From SAR324 cluster bacterium (lineage in GTDB: Bacteria; SAR324; NAC60-12), in the NCBI GenBank assembly GCA_015231825.1, contig JADGAV010000010.1, positions 1-64,000 of the forward strand: a DNA stretch of 64,000 nucleotides. Direction: 5' to 3'. Made by a program: the position numbers and the translations under genes. Numbering within the stretch: position 1 is the stretch's first letter; every line of letters starts with the position of its first letter. The notes under the pieces were generated by a model. The model ran no database searches, was not told the DNA's origin, and saw nothing but the letters and a program-made list of their open reading frames with translations. Positions 10,288 through 20,956 of this stretch are shown piece after piece.

Positions 10288-10710
10288 ATGATGTCTGATC
10301 TGTTTGCCTATGGAACCCTCATGAGCGAGGATATTATGTTCGCTGTGTGCCGTACTCACTATTCCGGGGTCGAAGGGATTCTGCAGGATTACCGGAGGTG
10401 GCAATTCAAGGGGGAAGTCTATCCTGGAATGATGAAGCAAGAGGGTGGAAGGGTAGAGGGGATAATCTACCGTGATATCTCAACTGAGAACTGGAATCGA
10501 CTGGATGCCTTCGAAGGAGAACGCTTTTCCAGAGAGATCGTTAATGTGGGTGCGGCGGATGGTACATTCCGATCTGCACATACTTACGTGCTCAAAGCAG
10601 AATTTGCAGGACAGCTCAGCGACAGTCCCTGGGAATTGGAGTCATTCCTCAGAACAGGAAAACCCCTATTTGAGTCGGCCTATTTTGGCTTTGATGTTTT
10701 GAAAAGTTAA
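10288..10710 (+). CDS. gamma-glutamylcyclotransferase-like (AIG2/GGCT) family protein
   Basis: 140 aa; LFAYGTLMSEDIM, EGIIYRDISTENWNRLDAFEGERF typical of the GGCT fold. Confidence 0.85.
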   Translation: MMSDLFAYGTLMSEDIMFAVCRTHYSGVEGILQDYRRWQFKGEVYPGMMKQEGGRVEGIIYRDISTENWNRLDAFEGERFSREIVNVGAADGTFRSAHTYVLKAEFAGQLSDSPWELESFLRTGKPLFESAYFGFDVLKS

Positions 10711-10941
10711 GACCCGAATCAACTGGCGTTCGCATGTTGGAATGACTGCCTCTATACAAATGGCGTGAAAGTAAAAAAACTCCCTTGATTTCCCTGAATT
10801 CAGGGGTTTGTGTGGGAGCCGCCATTTTTTCAGAAAAAATGCACTGCTAAGGGTTGAATTTTTTTATTCAAATTGATACGGTTCTTTTTCCGAATGATTC
10901 GGAGCATATTTCAAGGATGAAGATACTTTCATGGAGGAATT

Positions 10942-11184
10942 ATGAAGCAGCTTAAAATAGGACGTCACACCTTAGATTTGAATTTAATCAGTTATGTGGA
11001 TCTCAATTATAAAGTTGAGGGGGGTGTGAGCCGCGTGTTGTTAGGACTTGCCAAAGACATGGAATGTTTGAAAAATTCTCAATTGGATCGCTTGTTTTTT
11101 GGTGATCGCGAAGCAGAGCAATTGAGACGATTCTTCCAGCATCCGGAAAACAGCCAGGAGCATGTTGTTGTTTTCTCTTCCTGA
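10942..11184 (+). CDS. hypothetical protein, 80 aa
   Basis: ATG with upstream GGAGGA; followed by a strong intrinsic terminator at 11201..11245. Confidence 0.7.
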   Translation: MKQLKIGRHTLDLNLISYVDLNYKVEGGVSRVLLGLAKDMECLKNSQLDRLFFGDREAEQLRRFFQHPENSQEHVVVFSS

Positions 11185-11200
11185 ATCAGTTCCTTGTTTC

Positions 11201-11245
11201 AAACCCCATCGCAGCATTCCATAACGGATGGGGTTTCTTTTTCCG
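11201..11245 (+). terminator. rho-independent terminator
   Basis: AAACCCCATC...GATGGGGTTTcttttt: about 10-bp stem followed by a T-tract. Confidence 0.85.
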
Positions 11246-11271
11246 CATAACTGCACAGAACCTCATTGACA

Positions 11272-11931
11272 CTACTGAGCAAGCAGCGTCTTTATATCTT
11301 CGGTTATTTGCTCCAGTGTCGCATCCGAACGATAAAAAGCACGAAGATTTCCTTTTTTATCGATCAGATATACATAGTCGGAGTGGGCGAATAGATACTT
11401 CAAGTCGGATTCAACCTCCTGCCGGATAAATGCTGCTCCATATTGCCGCGCCGTTTTTTCAATTTCTTCGAGTGTCCCGGTCAAACCGATGAAAGAAGGG
11501 TGAAAATGAGCCATGTAGCTCTTTAGATGTTCTGCAGTGTCTCGTTCCGGGTCAATGGTAATAAAGAGGGTTTGCACCTGGTCCACTTGATTATCCAGTT
11601 TTTTCATCAGTTGTTTTAAACGACTGAGGACCATTGGGCAAATATCCGGACAATTAGTGTAGCCAAAATTAACGAGAACGACTTTTCCTTTAAAGTCCTC
11701 CAAACTTGCACTTTCACCATGATGATTGTGCAGAGTGAAATTTCCTCCCAGACCTTCATAGAACTGAAGCCTGCCTTTCTGGTCTGTTCCGGAAGAATTC
11801 GATATTACTTCCTGTTCCTGGTTTGGTTTAATATTCTGGAGTTTAACGATAACCGTTGTACTTCCTCCAACCAGAACAAAAAGCACGGCAATTCTGATCA
11901 AAAATCTTTTCAGATGAGTATTAGCGGCCAC
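11272..11931 (-). CDS. SCO1/SenC/PrrC family copper-binding/thioredoxin-fold protein
   Basis: GYTNCPDICPMVL CxxxC motif, HSDYVYLID. The long ORF goes to 12051; a GTG at 11931 (overlapping the ABC stop by 11 nt) is the likelier start. Confidence 0.85.
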   Translation of the reverse strand: MAANTHLKRFLIRIAVLFVLVGGSTTVIVKLQNIKPNQEQEVISNSSGTDQKGRLQFYEGLGGNFTLHNHHGESASLEDFKGKVVLVNFGYTNCPDICPMVLSRLKQLMKKLDNQVDQVQTLFITIDPERDTAEHLKSYMAHFHPSFIGLTGTLEEIEKTARQYGAAFIRQEVESDLKYLFAHSDYVYLIDKKGNLRAFYRSDATLEQITEDIKTLLAQ

Positions 11932-13696
11932 TTGGTTTCTCCATTTTTTGATTTTGAAACTGCATTTCGTAAAGTTGACGGTAACGTCCTCCTTTTTCCA
12001 GAAGTTCTTCATGGGTGCCGATCTGGATAATTTTTCCTTCTTCCAGGACACAAATCCGATGGGCGTGACGAATCGTTGAAAGCCGATGGGCGATCACAAA
12101 AGAGGTGCGGTTTTCCATCAAATGTTCTATTGCCTGCTGCACTTCAATTTCTGATTCTGCATCCAGGGCAGAAGTGGCTTCGTCCAGAATCAGAATAGGG
12201 GCGTCCTTGAGCAGGGCACGTGCAATCGCCAGGCGCTGACGCTGCCCACCGGAAAGTTTGACTCCTTTTTCTCCAATTGGAGTCTGGTACCCCTGAGGTT
12301 GGGCAATAATAAAATCATGGGCATTGGACGCTATGGAAGCAGCCAGCATCTTTTCTTCAGGGCATTCCGGCTGTCCATAGGTGATGTTGTTGAGGATGGT
12401 ATCATTGAAGAGAATCGTCTCCTGTGTCACGATCGAAATGAGGGCGCGCAATGATCGGAGCTGGACCTTTTTGATGTCAATCCCATCAATTTTCAGCACC
12501 CCTTCCGGAACCTCGTAAAAACGGGGAATCAAGTTGATGAACGTCGATTTTCCTGCCCCGCTGCTCCCTACCAAAGCAATTACTTCTCCTTTTTTAACTT
12601 TCAGATGAATGTCCTGCAGCGCCGGTTGTTCCTGAGATTCGTATTGAAAACTACTGATTTGAATTTCAATCTCATCTTTGAATTCTGTCAAGGGCAAGGC
12701 GTTAGGAACATCTTCCACTTCCGGGACCTGGTCCATGATAGAATAGACACGTTCGACGGCCGCAACGCCTTCCTGGAGCTTTAGATTGAATCCGTTCAGT
12801 TTTTTTATCGGATCATTGAGCATGAAGAAGAGGACAAAAAATGAGGCGATATCTCCAATCGTGATCACATTTTGATCAACCAGATGCCCTCCATAGATAA
12901 AAATAACGGCTCCCGCAATGGCCCCGATGGATTCTATTATCGGCGAAGAATAAGCGGTGATTAAAACAGAACGGATGTTGTGATCATAAAGCTGGTCGTT
13001 GTTGTTTTTGAAACGGGCAATTTCATATTTTTCCATCCCAAATGCCTTGATCACCCGAATTCCTGTGAAGGTCTCCATGAGAAAGTTTGCCAATTCTCCG
13101 AAGCTGGCTTGACGTTGACCCACTGCCTTCTTGTTGCGCCTGCCGAAGCTTTGTATGCAAACAAGCGCAATTGGAATGACAATCATGAGAAGCAGGCTCA
13201 ATTGCCAACTCCGGTAAATCATCATGCCGAGGAGAATAAAAACCAGAGGGATATCCCGAAACGGACCGGTCACTCCCACATTCAATGCCGCCTGCAGCAC
13301 CTGAATGTCATTGGTGAAACGCGCTATCAGATCTCCAGTTCTTGATTTGTCAAAAAATGACAGGGATAGCTGCTGCAGGCGCTCAAACAACTGCAACCGC
13401 AAAGTGGACAAGAGGCGCTGTACCATCAGGCCTGTGCTGAACATGTGGCCAAATCCGAAGAGCCCTTTCATGGCGAAAATAAATACAATGGCAATTCCAA
13501 CAAAATAGTACTTTTCAAGTTCGGGTTCATCTTTGATCGCATCAATCACATCTTTTGCATACCATCCGGGAGCGGCACTGAAAACATTGTATCCCATGGT
13601 GCAGAGAACACTGAGGGCGATCCACCCTTTGTAAGGCAGGACCAGAGCCACCAGTCGTTTCACTTCAGACCATTTTTTCCCACTGAATTTGAGCAT
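11921..13696 (-). CDS. ABC transporter, fused TMD-NBD (MsbA/lipid-exporter-like)
   Basis: 591 aa; Walker A GSSGAGKST, signature LSGGQRQRLAIARAL, Walker B PILILDEATSALD. Confidence 0.93.
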   Translation of the reverse strand: MLKFSGKKWSEVKRLVALVLPYKGWIALSVLCTMGYNVFSAAPGWYAKDVIDAIKDEPELEKYYFVGIAIVFIFAMKGLFGFGHMFSTGLMVQRLLSTLRLQLFERLQQLSLSFFDKSRTGDLIARFTNDIQVLQAALNVGVTGPFRDIPLVFILLGMMIYRSWQLSLLLMIVIPIALVCIQSFGRRNKKAVGQRQASFGELANFLMETFTGIRVIKAFGMEKYEIARFKNNNDQLYDHNIRSVLITAYSSPIIESIGAIAGAVIFIYGGHLVDQNVITIGDIASFFVLFFMLNDPIKKLNGFNLKLQEGVAAVERVYSIMDQVPEVEDVPNALPLTEFKDEIEIQISSFQYESQEQPALQDIHLKVKKGEVIALVGSSGAGKSTFINLIPRFYEVPEGVLKIDGIDIKKVQLRSLRALISIVTQETILFNDTILNNITYGQPECPEEKMLAASIASNAHDFIIAQPQGYQTPIGEKGVKLSGGQRQRLAIARALLKDAPILILDEATSALDAESEIEVQQAIEHLMENRTSFVIAHRLSTIRHAHRICVLEEGKIIQIGTHEELLEKGGRYRQLYEMQFQNQKMEKPSGR

Positions 13697-13760
13697 CGAT
13701 TTTGTCGTCAGAATTTTATTGGATCAGGCAAAAGATTGAAGGCGGAGGACACATGGTCTC

Positions 13761-15215
13761 TCACCGAAGAGCCTCATTCCGGAATAATTTCCAGGAAGTC
13801 CCTTCTTTTCCATCTTCAAGTTGAATGCCGATCTGATGTAACTGATCCCGAATAAAGTCGGAAGCGGCAAAGTCCTTGTTTTCTCGAAACCGTTTTCTAA
13901 GCTGAATGACCAATTGCATCACCTGGTCCATTTTCTCTCCTGTTTCCGATTCCTGCTCGAGGGTCTGGGGAATCACTCCCAGCACCTCTCCACCCAGGGT
14001 AGAAAAGAGATATTCTGCATCTGCAATTGCTTCGGGATTGGGTGAACTCTCGTTGAGAAGACTGTTGGCTTCTTTTGTCAATTCAAAGAGCACTGCCAAT
14101 GCCTGCGGCGTGGCAAAATCATCATCCATTGCTTCACAAAACCGTTGGCGGTATTCCTGGAAATGCTGATGCCCCGGAGTCACTTGATCAGAAAGCTGTT
14201 GCCGCAAGGCCCCCGTGATTTGATGCAGACGGAGCAGCGATAACTTTGCGTTCTGGATAGATGACTCGCTGTAGTCCACAACAGAGCGGTAGTGACTGGC
14301 AAGGATAAAATAGCGGATGGCGAGGGCTCCATGGGTTTGACAGGCTTCTGCAAGGGTCACATAATTTCCCAAAGATTTGCTCATTTTTTGCCCATTGATT
14401 GTCAGCATATTGCTGTGCATCCAGTATTTGGCGAAGGATTGTCCAAGGCTCCGCGCCTGGGCCAGTTCACTTTCATGATGAGGGAATTTAAGATCCATTC
14501 CTCCCCCGTGTATATCAAATTGATCACCCAGGTATTTGCTGCTCATCACAACACATTCGGTATGCCAACCCGGATAACCGAATCCACCCCAGGGATCTTT
14601 CCACCGCATCAGGTGCCCTTTTTCGGCATGTTTCCATAATGCAAAGTCATTCGGATTGCGCTTTTCAGAACGGATTCCAACTCGGGTGCCGCTGAGCATG
14701 TCTTCCTGACTTCGATTGGAAAGTCGGCCATACGAGGGATCCCGCGAAATATCGAAGTAGATTGAACCGTTGACTTCATAGGCACTCCCTTGATCCACCA
14801 TTTTTTCAATCGCTTCCAATTGTTCTGGAATATGACCTGATGCTCTTGGAGAAATATCCGGTCTCTGCAATCCAAGGGCATCCATCAAACTGAAGTAGGA
14901 ACCCGCGTAATATTCCGCGATGGCCATCGGCTCTTTGTTGGCTTCACGTGATTTTTTAAGAATTTTGTCCTCACCGTCATCCGAATCATCAACCAGATGC
15001 CCGACATCCGTGATATTTTGCACATAAAAGGTCTTGTACCCGAGGAATTGAAAGTATCGCAGGATCACGTCAAAGCCTGTATAGGTTTTTCCGTGCCCGA
15101 CATGTGTTTCACTGTAGACGGTGGGACCGCATACATAAATAGACACTTGATCCGGGCGGTTTGGGATAAATTTTTCTTTTTTTTGGGAAAGTGAATTGTA
15201 TATTTGCAATGGCAT
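13761..15215 (-). CDS. cysS: cysteinyl-tRNA synthetase
   Basis: 484 aa; [45 protein letters not shown]. Confidence 0.96.
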   Translation of the reverse strand: MPLQIYNSLSQKKEKFIPNRPDQVSIYVCGPTVYSETHVGHGKTYTGFDVILRYFQFLGYKTFYVQNITDVGHLVDDSDDGEDKILKKSREANKEPMAIAEYYAGSYFSLMDALGLQRPDISPRASGHIPEQLEAIEKMVDQGSAYEVNGSIYFDISRDPSYGRLSNRSQEDMLSGTRVGIRSEKRNPNDFALWKHAEKGHLMRWKDPWGGFGYPGWHTECVVMSSKYLGDQFDIHGGGMDLKFPHHESELAQARSLGQSFAKYWMHSNMLTINGQKMSKSLGNYVTLAEACQTHGALAIRYFILASHYRSVVDYSESSIQNAKLSLLRLHQITGALRQQLSDQVTPGHQHFQEYRQRFCEAMDDDFATPQALAVLFELTKEANSLLNESSPNPEAIADAEYLFSTLGGEVLGVIPQTLEQESETGEKMDQVMQLVIQLRKRFRENKDFAASDFIRDQLHQIGIQLEDGKEGTSWKLFRNEALR

Positions 15216-15452
15216 TCTTTTTTCCTTTTATTCAATCTGCGTTATCGGCCACTTGAAAATAAGGCTCGATTCTATAGTTTCATTTGTGTAAGTTAGACAA
15301 ACAAGTTCTCTGGCAAAGGGGACTGAACCGAGATATTTTTGAAATTGCAGGGTCAGCTGGAAATCAAAGCAATTCGATATTGCCAATGATCGAAGGCTTG
15401 GCGTATTGAACTGAAAACTCGCATTTGAATCTGGCTTTGAGAAAGGTTTCGT

Positions 15453-16226
15453 ATGACGACAGTGATCTCGTTTTCAAGTCAAAAGGGCGGTGTTGGAAAA
15501 ACAACATCGGCAATTAACTTATCTACCGCCTTGGCACTTGGTGGATACCGTGTGCTCATGATCGATCTTGATCCTCAAGATTCCATGCGGGCCTCCCTTG
15601 GGATCACTGATCCCATTTCAGGCGGTACCCTCGAACTTTTTCGCAATTCAGAAATTTCACTCGCCGAGATTTGCACTCCAACCAGTCATGAAAATCTCGA
15701 ATTTATTTTTTCAAATATTTCACTGATCACGGACGAGCAGGAAATCGTGCAAACCGCTTCCGATCAGTCCTATCTCAAAAACTGGCTCAATCGAGAAGTG
15801 GGAGAGGAACATGATTTTGTTGTGATTGATGCTCCGCCATCGATGGGATCGCTCAGTATCAACGCCCTGGTAGCTTCTGACTTGATCGTGATCCCTCTCC
15901 AGTGTGAGGCCCTGGCAGTCAAGTCTTTGAAACGCTTTTTGAGAATCTTCAAACAGCTTCAATCCACTATTGACGAGCAGCTGCGTATTGCCGGAATTTT
16001 GCTGACCATGTATGACCGCAGCATTAAATCTCACCGCATGGTGTCGCGTCAAATTTACCAGGGCCTGCAGAACGCGGTATTCAAAACAATAATTCCTAAA
16101 TGCGATACGATTCTGGAAGCCAGCATTTCCGGACAATCGGTAATTAGTAAAAGCTTGCCTTCCATTGGTGCAACCGCCTATATTCGACTGGCCAATGAGA
16201 TTCTGGATCGTTACAAACTCCGTTAG
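15453..16226 (+). CDS. ParA/Soj/MinD family ATPase (no ParB beside it)
   Basis: 257 aa; deviant Walker A SQKGGVGKTTSAINLS, LMIDLDPQDSM, VIDAPPSMG. Confidence 0.9.
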   Translation: MTTVISFSSQKGGVGKTTSAINLSTALALGGYRVLMIDLDPQDSMRASLGITDPISGGTLELFRNSEISLAEICTPTSHENLEFIFSNISLITDEQEIVQTASDQSYLKNWLNREVGEEHDFVVIDAPPSMGSLSINALVASDLIVIPLQCEALAVKSLKRFLRIFKQLQSTIDEQLRIAGILLTMYDRSIKSHRMVSRQIYQGLQNAVFKTIIPKCDTILEASISGQSVISKSLPSIGATAYIRLANEILDRYKLR

Positions 16227-16690
16227 TCAAGCATTCCGAGCAGTTTAAGACCTTGCTGATAAGCATCTCGTTTGAAGGGAATGATCCGCTCTAGCGCATT
16301 TTCCGTCGCAACCCATTCATAAGCGTCGAATTCTGCAGGGTGAGCATCGAATGAAATTGCTTCAACTCCCTGGTTGAGTCGAACCAGATACCAGCGCTGT
16401 TCCTGCCCCGAGTACTTTTTTTTCTTTCCTTTCCTGAGAGCCCATTGATCGAGCACCCATTGAGGAAACTTGTAGCGGACGTGATTTTCTGAAACTTTTA
16501 AAAGTTTGACATCATTGGTCCCGATTTCTTCTTTAAGCTCTCTGAAAAATGCTTCTTCCTCGGTTTCTCCCGAATCGACGCCTCCCTGAGGAAACTGCCA
16601 CCCGTGCTCAACAACACCCATTCGATGAAACATCAAAACTTCAGTTTGTTTTTGGTTGGTGATTACAATACACACATTCGGACGATACAT
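16223..16690 (-). CDS. rppH: RNA pyrophosphohydrolase (Nudix)
   Basis: 155 aa; YRPNVCIVITN, Nudix box GGVDSGETEEEAFFRELKEEIG, FPQWVLDQW. Confidence 0.92.
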   Translation of the reverse strand: MYRPNVCIVITNQKQTEVLMFHRMGVVEHGWQFPQGGVDSGETEEEAFFRELKEEIGTNDVKLLKVSENHVRYKFPQWVLDQWALRKGKKKKYSGQEQRWYLVRLNQGVEAISFDAHPAEFDAYEWVATENALERIIPFKRDAYQQGLKLLGMLD

Positions 16691-16809
16691 CAGAATCTCA
16701 TCGAAAGGAGGATCAAAGGCCTTTTATCTCATCAGAAAATATACTATAATCGGCGAAATTTGACAGACAAAACAGGGGATTTGGTGTTATTTCCGATAAT
16801 ATTCCAGAT

Positions 16810-17193
16810 GTGCTGCCTGAAACTGGTTTTGAAACCCGTATTTTTATTGGAGGTGCCTTGGACGAATTGACCACTCGCTGGGAAAATAAAATTTGCATTG
16901 TCACTTTTGATGGAAAACTGACCTATCCTATCAAGGAAGATTTAAAACAGTATTTCTCAACCCTCATCAAAAAAGAATTTCAGGGACTGATTTTCAATGG
17001 AAAAAAAACGGCCCCCATCGATTCTTCAGGGTTCGGGTTCTTGATTTCAACACAAAAGCAATTGCATCAAAATCAAATAAAATTTGTGATATGTGAACTT
17101 CAATCTGTTGTATTGAAACATTTTTTCGCAATGCAGATTGAAAAAACAATCCCTTTGTTTGCAACAGAAGAGGAAGCTTTGAAATTTTTTTAA
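16810..17193 (+). CDS. STAS-domain (anti-sigma factor antagonist-like) protein
   Basis: NKICIVTFDGKLTYPIKEDLKQYF...APIDSSGFGFLIST has the STAS pattern; exact start uncertain. Confidence 0.7.
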   Translation: MLPETGFETRIFIGGALDELTTRWENKICIVTFDGKLTYPIKEDLKQYFSTLIKKEFQGLIFNGKKTAPIDSSGFGFLISTQKQLHQNQIKFVICELQSVVLKHFFAMQIEKTIPLFATEEEALKFF

Positions 17194-17234
17194 ACCCACT
17201 TTTTTGCCTGAGATGGTGTGAGGAGTCTGTAAAA

Positions 17235-17921
17235 TTGATTGAAGACTGTAAAGCCGTGATTTTTGACATGGATGGTTTAATGATTGATTCGGAAAGTATT
17301 GTCATCAGAGCCATTCAATGTGCAGGAGAAACAATGGGTTTGCAGATATCCGAAGAGCTCTGCTTTCACATGATAGGCAGGAGCTCAAAATTGGTCAAAG
17401 AATCGTTATATGCAGAATTTGGGGATGACTTTCCTCTCAAAGAATTTTTTCTTCAGGTGCAGAAAAATGCAACCCGCTTTGTTGAAAAAAACGGCATTGC
17501 CTTAAAAACCGGATTGAAAGAACTGATCCGTACCCTGGAAGACGCTGCAGTCCTTAAAGCAGTTGGAACCTCTTCTTCTCGGAAAAACACAGAGTTAAAA
17601 CTGAAAAAAACTCGTCTCTATGAACATTTTAATACGGTTGTTTGTGGAGATGAAGTCGATCATAGCAAACCGGCACCCGATATTTACTTGAAAGTTGCCC
17701 GGCAATTGAAATTGGAGCCAAGGGAATGTGTGGTTTTGGAAGATTCGGAACCCGGCATTCAGGCAGCCAGTGCTGCTGGGATGATCCCGATTATGGTTCC
17801 TGATCTCCACTCTCCATCAGAAAAGCTTCTTCCTCTAATTCATCAAGTCTTCCCCACTTTGCACGAAGTGAAAATCTACCTCTCTAAAAACATGAAGGTG
17901 CTTCAAATGATTTCAGAATAA
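17235..17921 (+). CDS. HAD-superfamily hydrolase (beta-phosphoglucomutase/CbbY-like)
   Basis: AVIFDMDGLMIDSE, VGTSSSRKNTELKL, KPAPDIYLKVA, VVLEDSEPGIQAASAAGM; TTG start. Confidence 0.9.
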   Translation: MIEDCKAVIFDMDGLMIDSESIVIRAIQCAGETMGLQISEELCFHMIGRSSKLVKESLYAEFGDDFPLKEFFLQVQKNATRFVEKNGIALKTGLKELIRTLEDAAVLKAVGTSSSRKNTELKLKKTRLYEHFNTVVCGDEVDHSKPAPDIYLKVARQLKLEPRECVVLEDSEPGIQAASAAGMIPIMVPDLHSPSEKLLPLIHQVFPTLHEVKIYLSKNMKVLQMISE

Positions 17922-17923
17922 GT

Positions 17924-18424
17924 TTGGAAGAAGGAAAGGAAGAATTTGGGAGAAGTCGAGTGAAAAAAGGCCGAAAAAAAATTCCTGCCAATATCCAATT
18001 TGAGAAATCTCAGGAAGATGACCTGCTCATGAAATCACTGCTGGCCTCAATCCCGGAATTTCCCGGTGTTAAAGAAGATGATAAAGAAAGTGTGGATATC
18101 CCGCAAACTCCTAAAAGAAAATCCAGACGTGCAAAACTTTCGGATTCCTCTCAGGCCCCGGATGCGGTTCTCGATCTTCATGGAAAAACGAGAGAGGAGG
18201 CCATCATGATGGTGCAAAACTTCGTGATGCTTGGCCATCATCAACAATTGCGAACTTTGCTGATCATTACGGGGAAAGGCCGTCGCTCAGGAAGCGACGG
18301 CCCAATTTTGAGACAGTCGGTGCAAGCATGGTTGAAGCGCAACGGATCGCCCTATATTCGAGACTACGCCGCAGCTCCTGCCCATCATGGCGGTTCCGGT
18401 GCCATTTGGGTCAATTTACTCTGA
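17924..18424 (+). CDS. Smr-domain protein
   Basis: VLDLHGKTREEAIMMVQNF, LLIITGKGRRS, HHGGSGAIWVNLL. Confidence 0.9.
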   Translation: MEEGKEEFGRSRVKKGRKKIPANIQFEKSQEDDLLMKSLLASIPEFPGVKEDDKESVDIPQTPKRKSRRAKLSDSSQAPDAVLDLHGKTREEAIMMVQNFVMLGHHQQLRTLLIITGKGRRSGSDGPILRQSVQAWLKRNGSPYIRDYAAAPAHHGGSGAIWVNLL

Positions 18425-18448
18425 CCGGGAAGGTTACAAAATTGAGAA

Positions 18449-20956
18449 TTATCGAATTTTGGTACCGATCGGTCTCACGTTCATCGGTTCAATCTGCCAG
18501 ATGTCTCTGGCATATTCTGCAATGGTCCGGTCCGTGGAAAATTTTGCCATATTGGCGGTATTGAGGATCGACATCCGTGTCCAGGTCTCCTGATCCAAAT
18601 ATGTTTGACCGACTTTTTCCTGACAGCTGAGATAACTCGAAAAATCCGCCAGCAGCATATACGTGTCATCATAAATCAGGGTATTGTAGATGTCATTGTA
18701 GAGATGGGGATCATCGCGATTGAAGTATCCGGTATTGATCATTTCCAGAATTTCCCGCAATTCCAGAGTATTTTGATAACAAACCCTGGGATTGTATCCG
18801 GCCTTCTGCTTTTTCTTGACTTCATCATCCGTCATTCCAAAAATAAAAATATTGTCTTCCCCCACTTCTTCCCGAATTTCAATAGTGGCTCCATCCATGG
18901 TTCCGATAATCAGTGAACCATTCAAAGAAAATTTCATGTTACTGGTCCCGGATGCTTCGGTTCCGGCAGTTGAAATATGCTGGGAAATGTCCGTGGCAGG
19001 GATGATTTTTTCTGCCAGGGAGACCCGATAGTTCTCAAGAAAAACCACTTTGAGCCGGTCTCCGATCTGAGGATGATTGTTGACCACCCGGGCCACATCA
19101 TTGGCCAGTTGAACAATCAATTTAGCCATATAATAGCCAGGGGCGGCTTTTCCACCCAGGATGACGGTCCGTGGCACAAATGCAGCGTTCGGATTTGCAA
19201 GAATCCGGTTGTGGAGGGCAATGATGTGGAGTACGTTCAGCAGCTGTCGTTTGTACTCATGGATGCGTTTGATCTGCACGTCAAATAAGGAATTTGCCTT
19301 GATTTCAATCCCCTGTTCCCGTTGGAGCCATTTACAGAATTGTTCCTTTTTGGTCTGTTTGACTTTGTACCAGTCCTTTTGAAACCGGGGCTCATTTGCA
19401 AAAGGGATCAGATTTTTGAGTTCTTCTGGAGATTTAATCCACCCTTTTCCGATTTTCTTGGTGATCAATTCAGACAGTTCCGGATTGCATCCCAAAAGCC
19501 AGCGACGATGGGTGATGCCATTTGTTTTGTTTTGGAACCGTTCCGGATACATCGCATAAAAATCCCTAAAAATGGTTTTTTTCAACAATTCCGTGTGCAG
19601 CGCGGCCACTCCATTGATGGCGTGACTTCCTACAAATGCCAGATGGTGCATACGGACTTGTTTGCCAAATCCTTCCTCGATCAGTGACATTCGTCCCAGG
19701 ATGTCCAGATCTCCGGGATAGCGCTCTTTGACCTCATCCAAAAACTGATCATTGATGTCATAAATGATCTGCAGATGACGGGGCAGCAGATGTCCCATCA
19801 TGCCCACGGGCCACTTTTCCAGTGCTTCAGGCAGAACGGTGTGATTGGTATAGGCGAACACCCGGATTGTGATCGTCCAGGCAGCGTCCCAATCCAATCC
19901 TTCCTCATCCATCAGGATCCTCATCAACTCCGGAATTGCTATCGAGGGATGCGTATCATTCAGCTGAATGGCGATTTTATCGGCAAATTTGTCAAACGAT
20001 TGATGATTGACTTTGTATCGCCGAATAATATCTTTAAGTGAGGCGCAAACAAAAAAGTACTGTTGTTTGAGGCGCAGTTCTTTTCCGGAAAAATTTTTAT
20101 CATTGGGGTAAAGCACCTTTGAAATAGTCTCGCTTTTTTGCTTTTCCTCAACAGACCGCATATAGTCCCCCTCATTGAAGAGAGCAAAATCAAAATCCTT
20201 TGAAGGTTTCGCCTGCCACAAACGCAGTGTATTCACTGTCCGTGTTTGATATCCGGCAATGGGGACGTCATAAGGCAATGCCAAGACATCCTGTGTGTCC
20301 TCCCAATGGTAGGATTTTCGACCTTTCTGATCGATTTCTTCGCGGACATGCCCATAGAACTTTACTGAGTGGGTCTCGTCGAATACCTGAATTTCCCATG
20401 GATACCCTTGAGCCAGCCAGTTGTCCGGATATTCGACCTGGGCCTCGTTTTCGATCTTTTGCTCGAATATTCCGTATTCGTAACGGATTCCGTAACCAGA
20501 AGCAGGAAGTTCCAAAGTCGCCATTGAATCTAAAAAGCAGGCAGCCAAACGCCCCAATCCTCCATTTCCCAAACCTGCATCACTTTCCAGTTCTTCAATA
20601 TCAGCAAGGTCGTATCCATTTTCTTCCATGACTTTTCGGCAAACATCCGCCAAGTCCAAATTGATCAGGTTGTTGCGAAGACTGCGTCCCATTAAGTATT
20701 CAAGAGACAGGTAATAGACCTGCTTGCAGTCACTTTCATAGTAGCTTTGTTGGGTGTCATTCCAAAGTTCAACCTGCCGATCACGGATTGCTAAAGCGAG
20801 ACTTTCAAAAATATCAATTTTTTTTAAAGTGCGGCGGTTTTTGCAGACTGAAAATTCCAGGTGATGTGCAATGGATTTCGCCAAAGCCGTTTCATCCATT
20901 TTCAGGTAATCATCGACGAATTTCCAAATATTGTTTGATTTGTTCCTTGAAGTCAT
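18449..20956 (-). CDS. glgP: glycogen/maltodextrin phosphorylase
   Basis: ORF to 21013; probable ATG at 20956 (MTSRNKSNN). GLGNGGLGRLAACFLDSMATL, QLNDTHPS, TEASGTSNMKF (PLP region). Confidence 0.95.
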   Translation of the reverse strand: MTSRNKSNNIWKFVDDYLKMDETALAKSIAHHLEFSVCKNRRTLKKIDIFESLALAIRDRQVELWNDTQQSYYESDCKQVYYLSLEYLMGRSLRNNLINLDLADVCRKVMEENGYDLADIEELESDAGLGNGGLGRLAACFLDSMATLELPASGYGIRYEYGIFEQKIENEAQVEYPDNWLAQGYPWEIQVFDETHSVKFYGHVREEIDQKGRKSYHWEDTQDVLALPYDVPIAGYQTRTVNTLRLWQAKPSKDFDFALFNEGDYMRSVEEKQKSETISKVLYPNDKNFSGKELRLKQQYFFVCASLKDIIRRYKVNHQSFDKFADKIAIQLNDTHPSIAIPELMRILMDEEGLDWDAAWTITIRVFAYTNHTVLPEALEKWPVGMMGHLLPRHLQIIYDINDQFLDEVKERYPGDLDILGRMSLIEEGFGKQVRMHHLAFVGSHAINGVAALHTELLKKTIFRDFYAMYPERFQNKTNGITHRRWLLGCNPELSELITKKIGKGWIKSPEELKNLIPFANEPRFQKDWYKVKQTKKEQFCKWLQREQGIEIKANSLFDVQIKRIHEYKRQLLNVLHIIALHNRILANPNAAFVPRTVILGGKAAPGYYMAKLIVQLANDVARVVNNHPQIGDRLKVVFLENYRVSLAEKIIPATDISQHISTAGTEASGTSNMKFSLNGSLIIGTMDGATIEIREEVGEDNIFIFGMTDDEVKKKQKAGYNPRVCYQNTLELREILEMINTGYFNRDDPHLYNDIYNTLIYDDTYMLLADFSSYLSCQEKVGQTYLDQETWTRMSILNTANMAKFSTDRTIAEYARDIWQIEPMNVRPIGTKIR

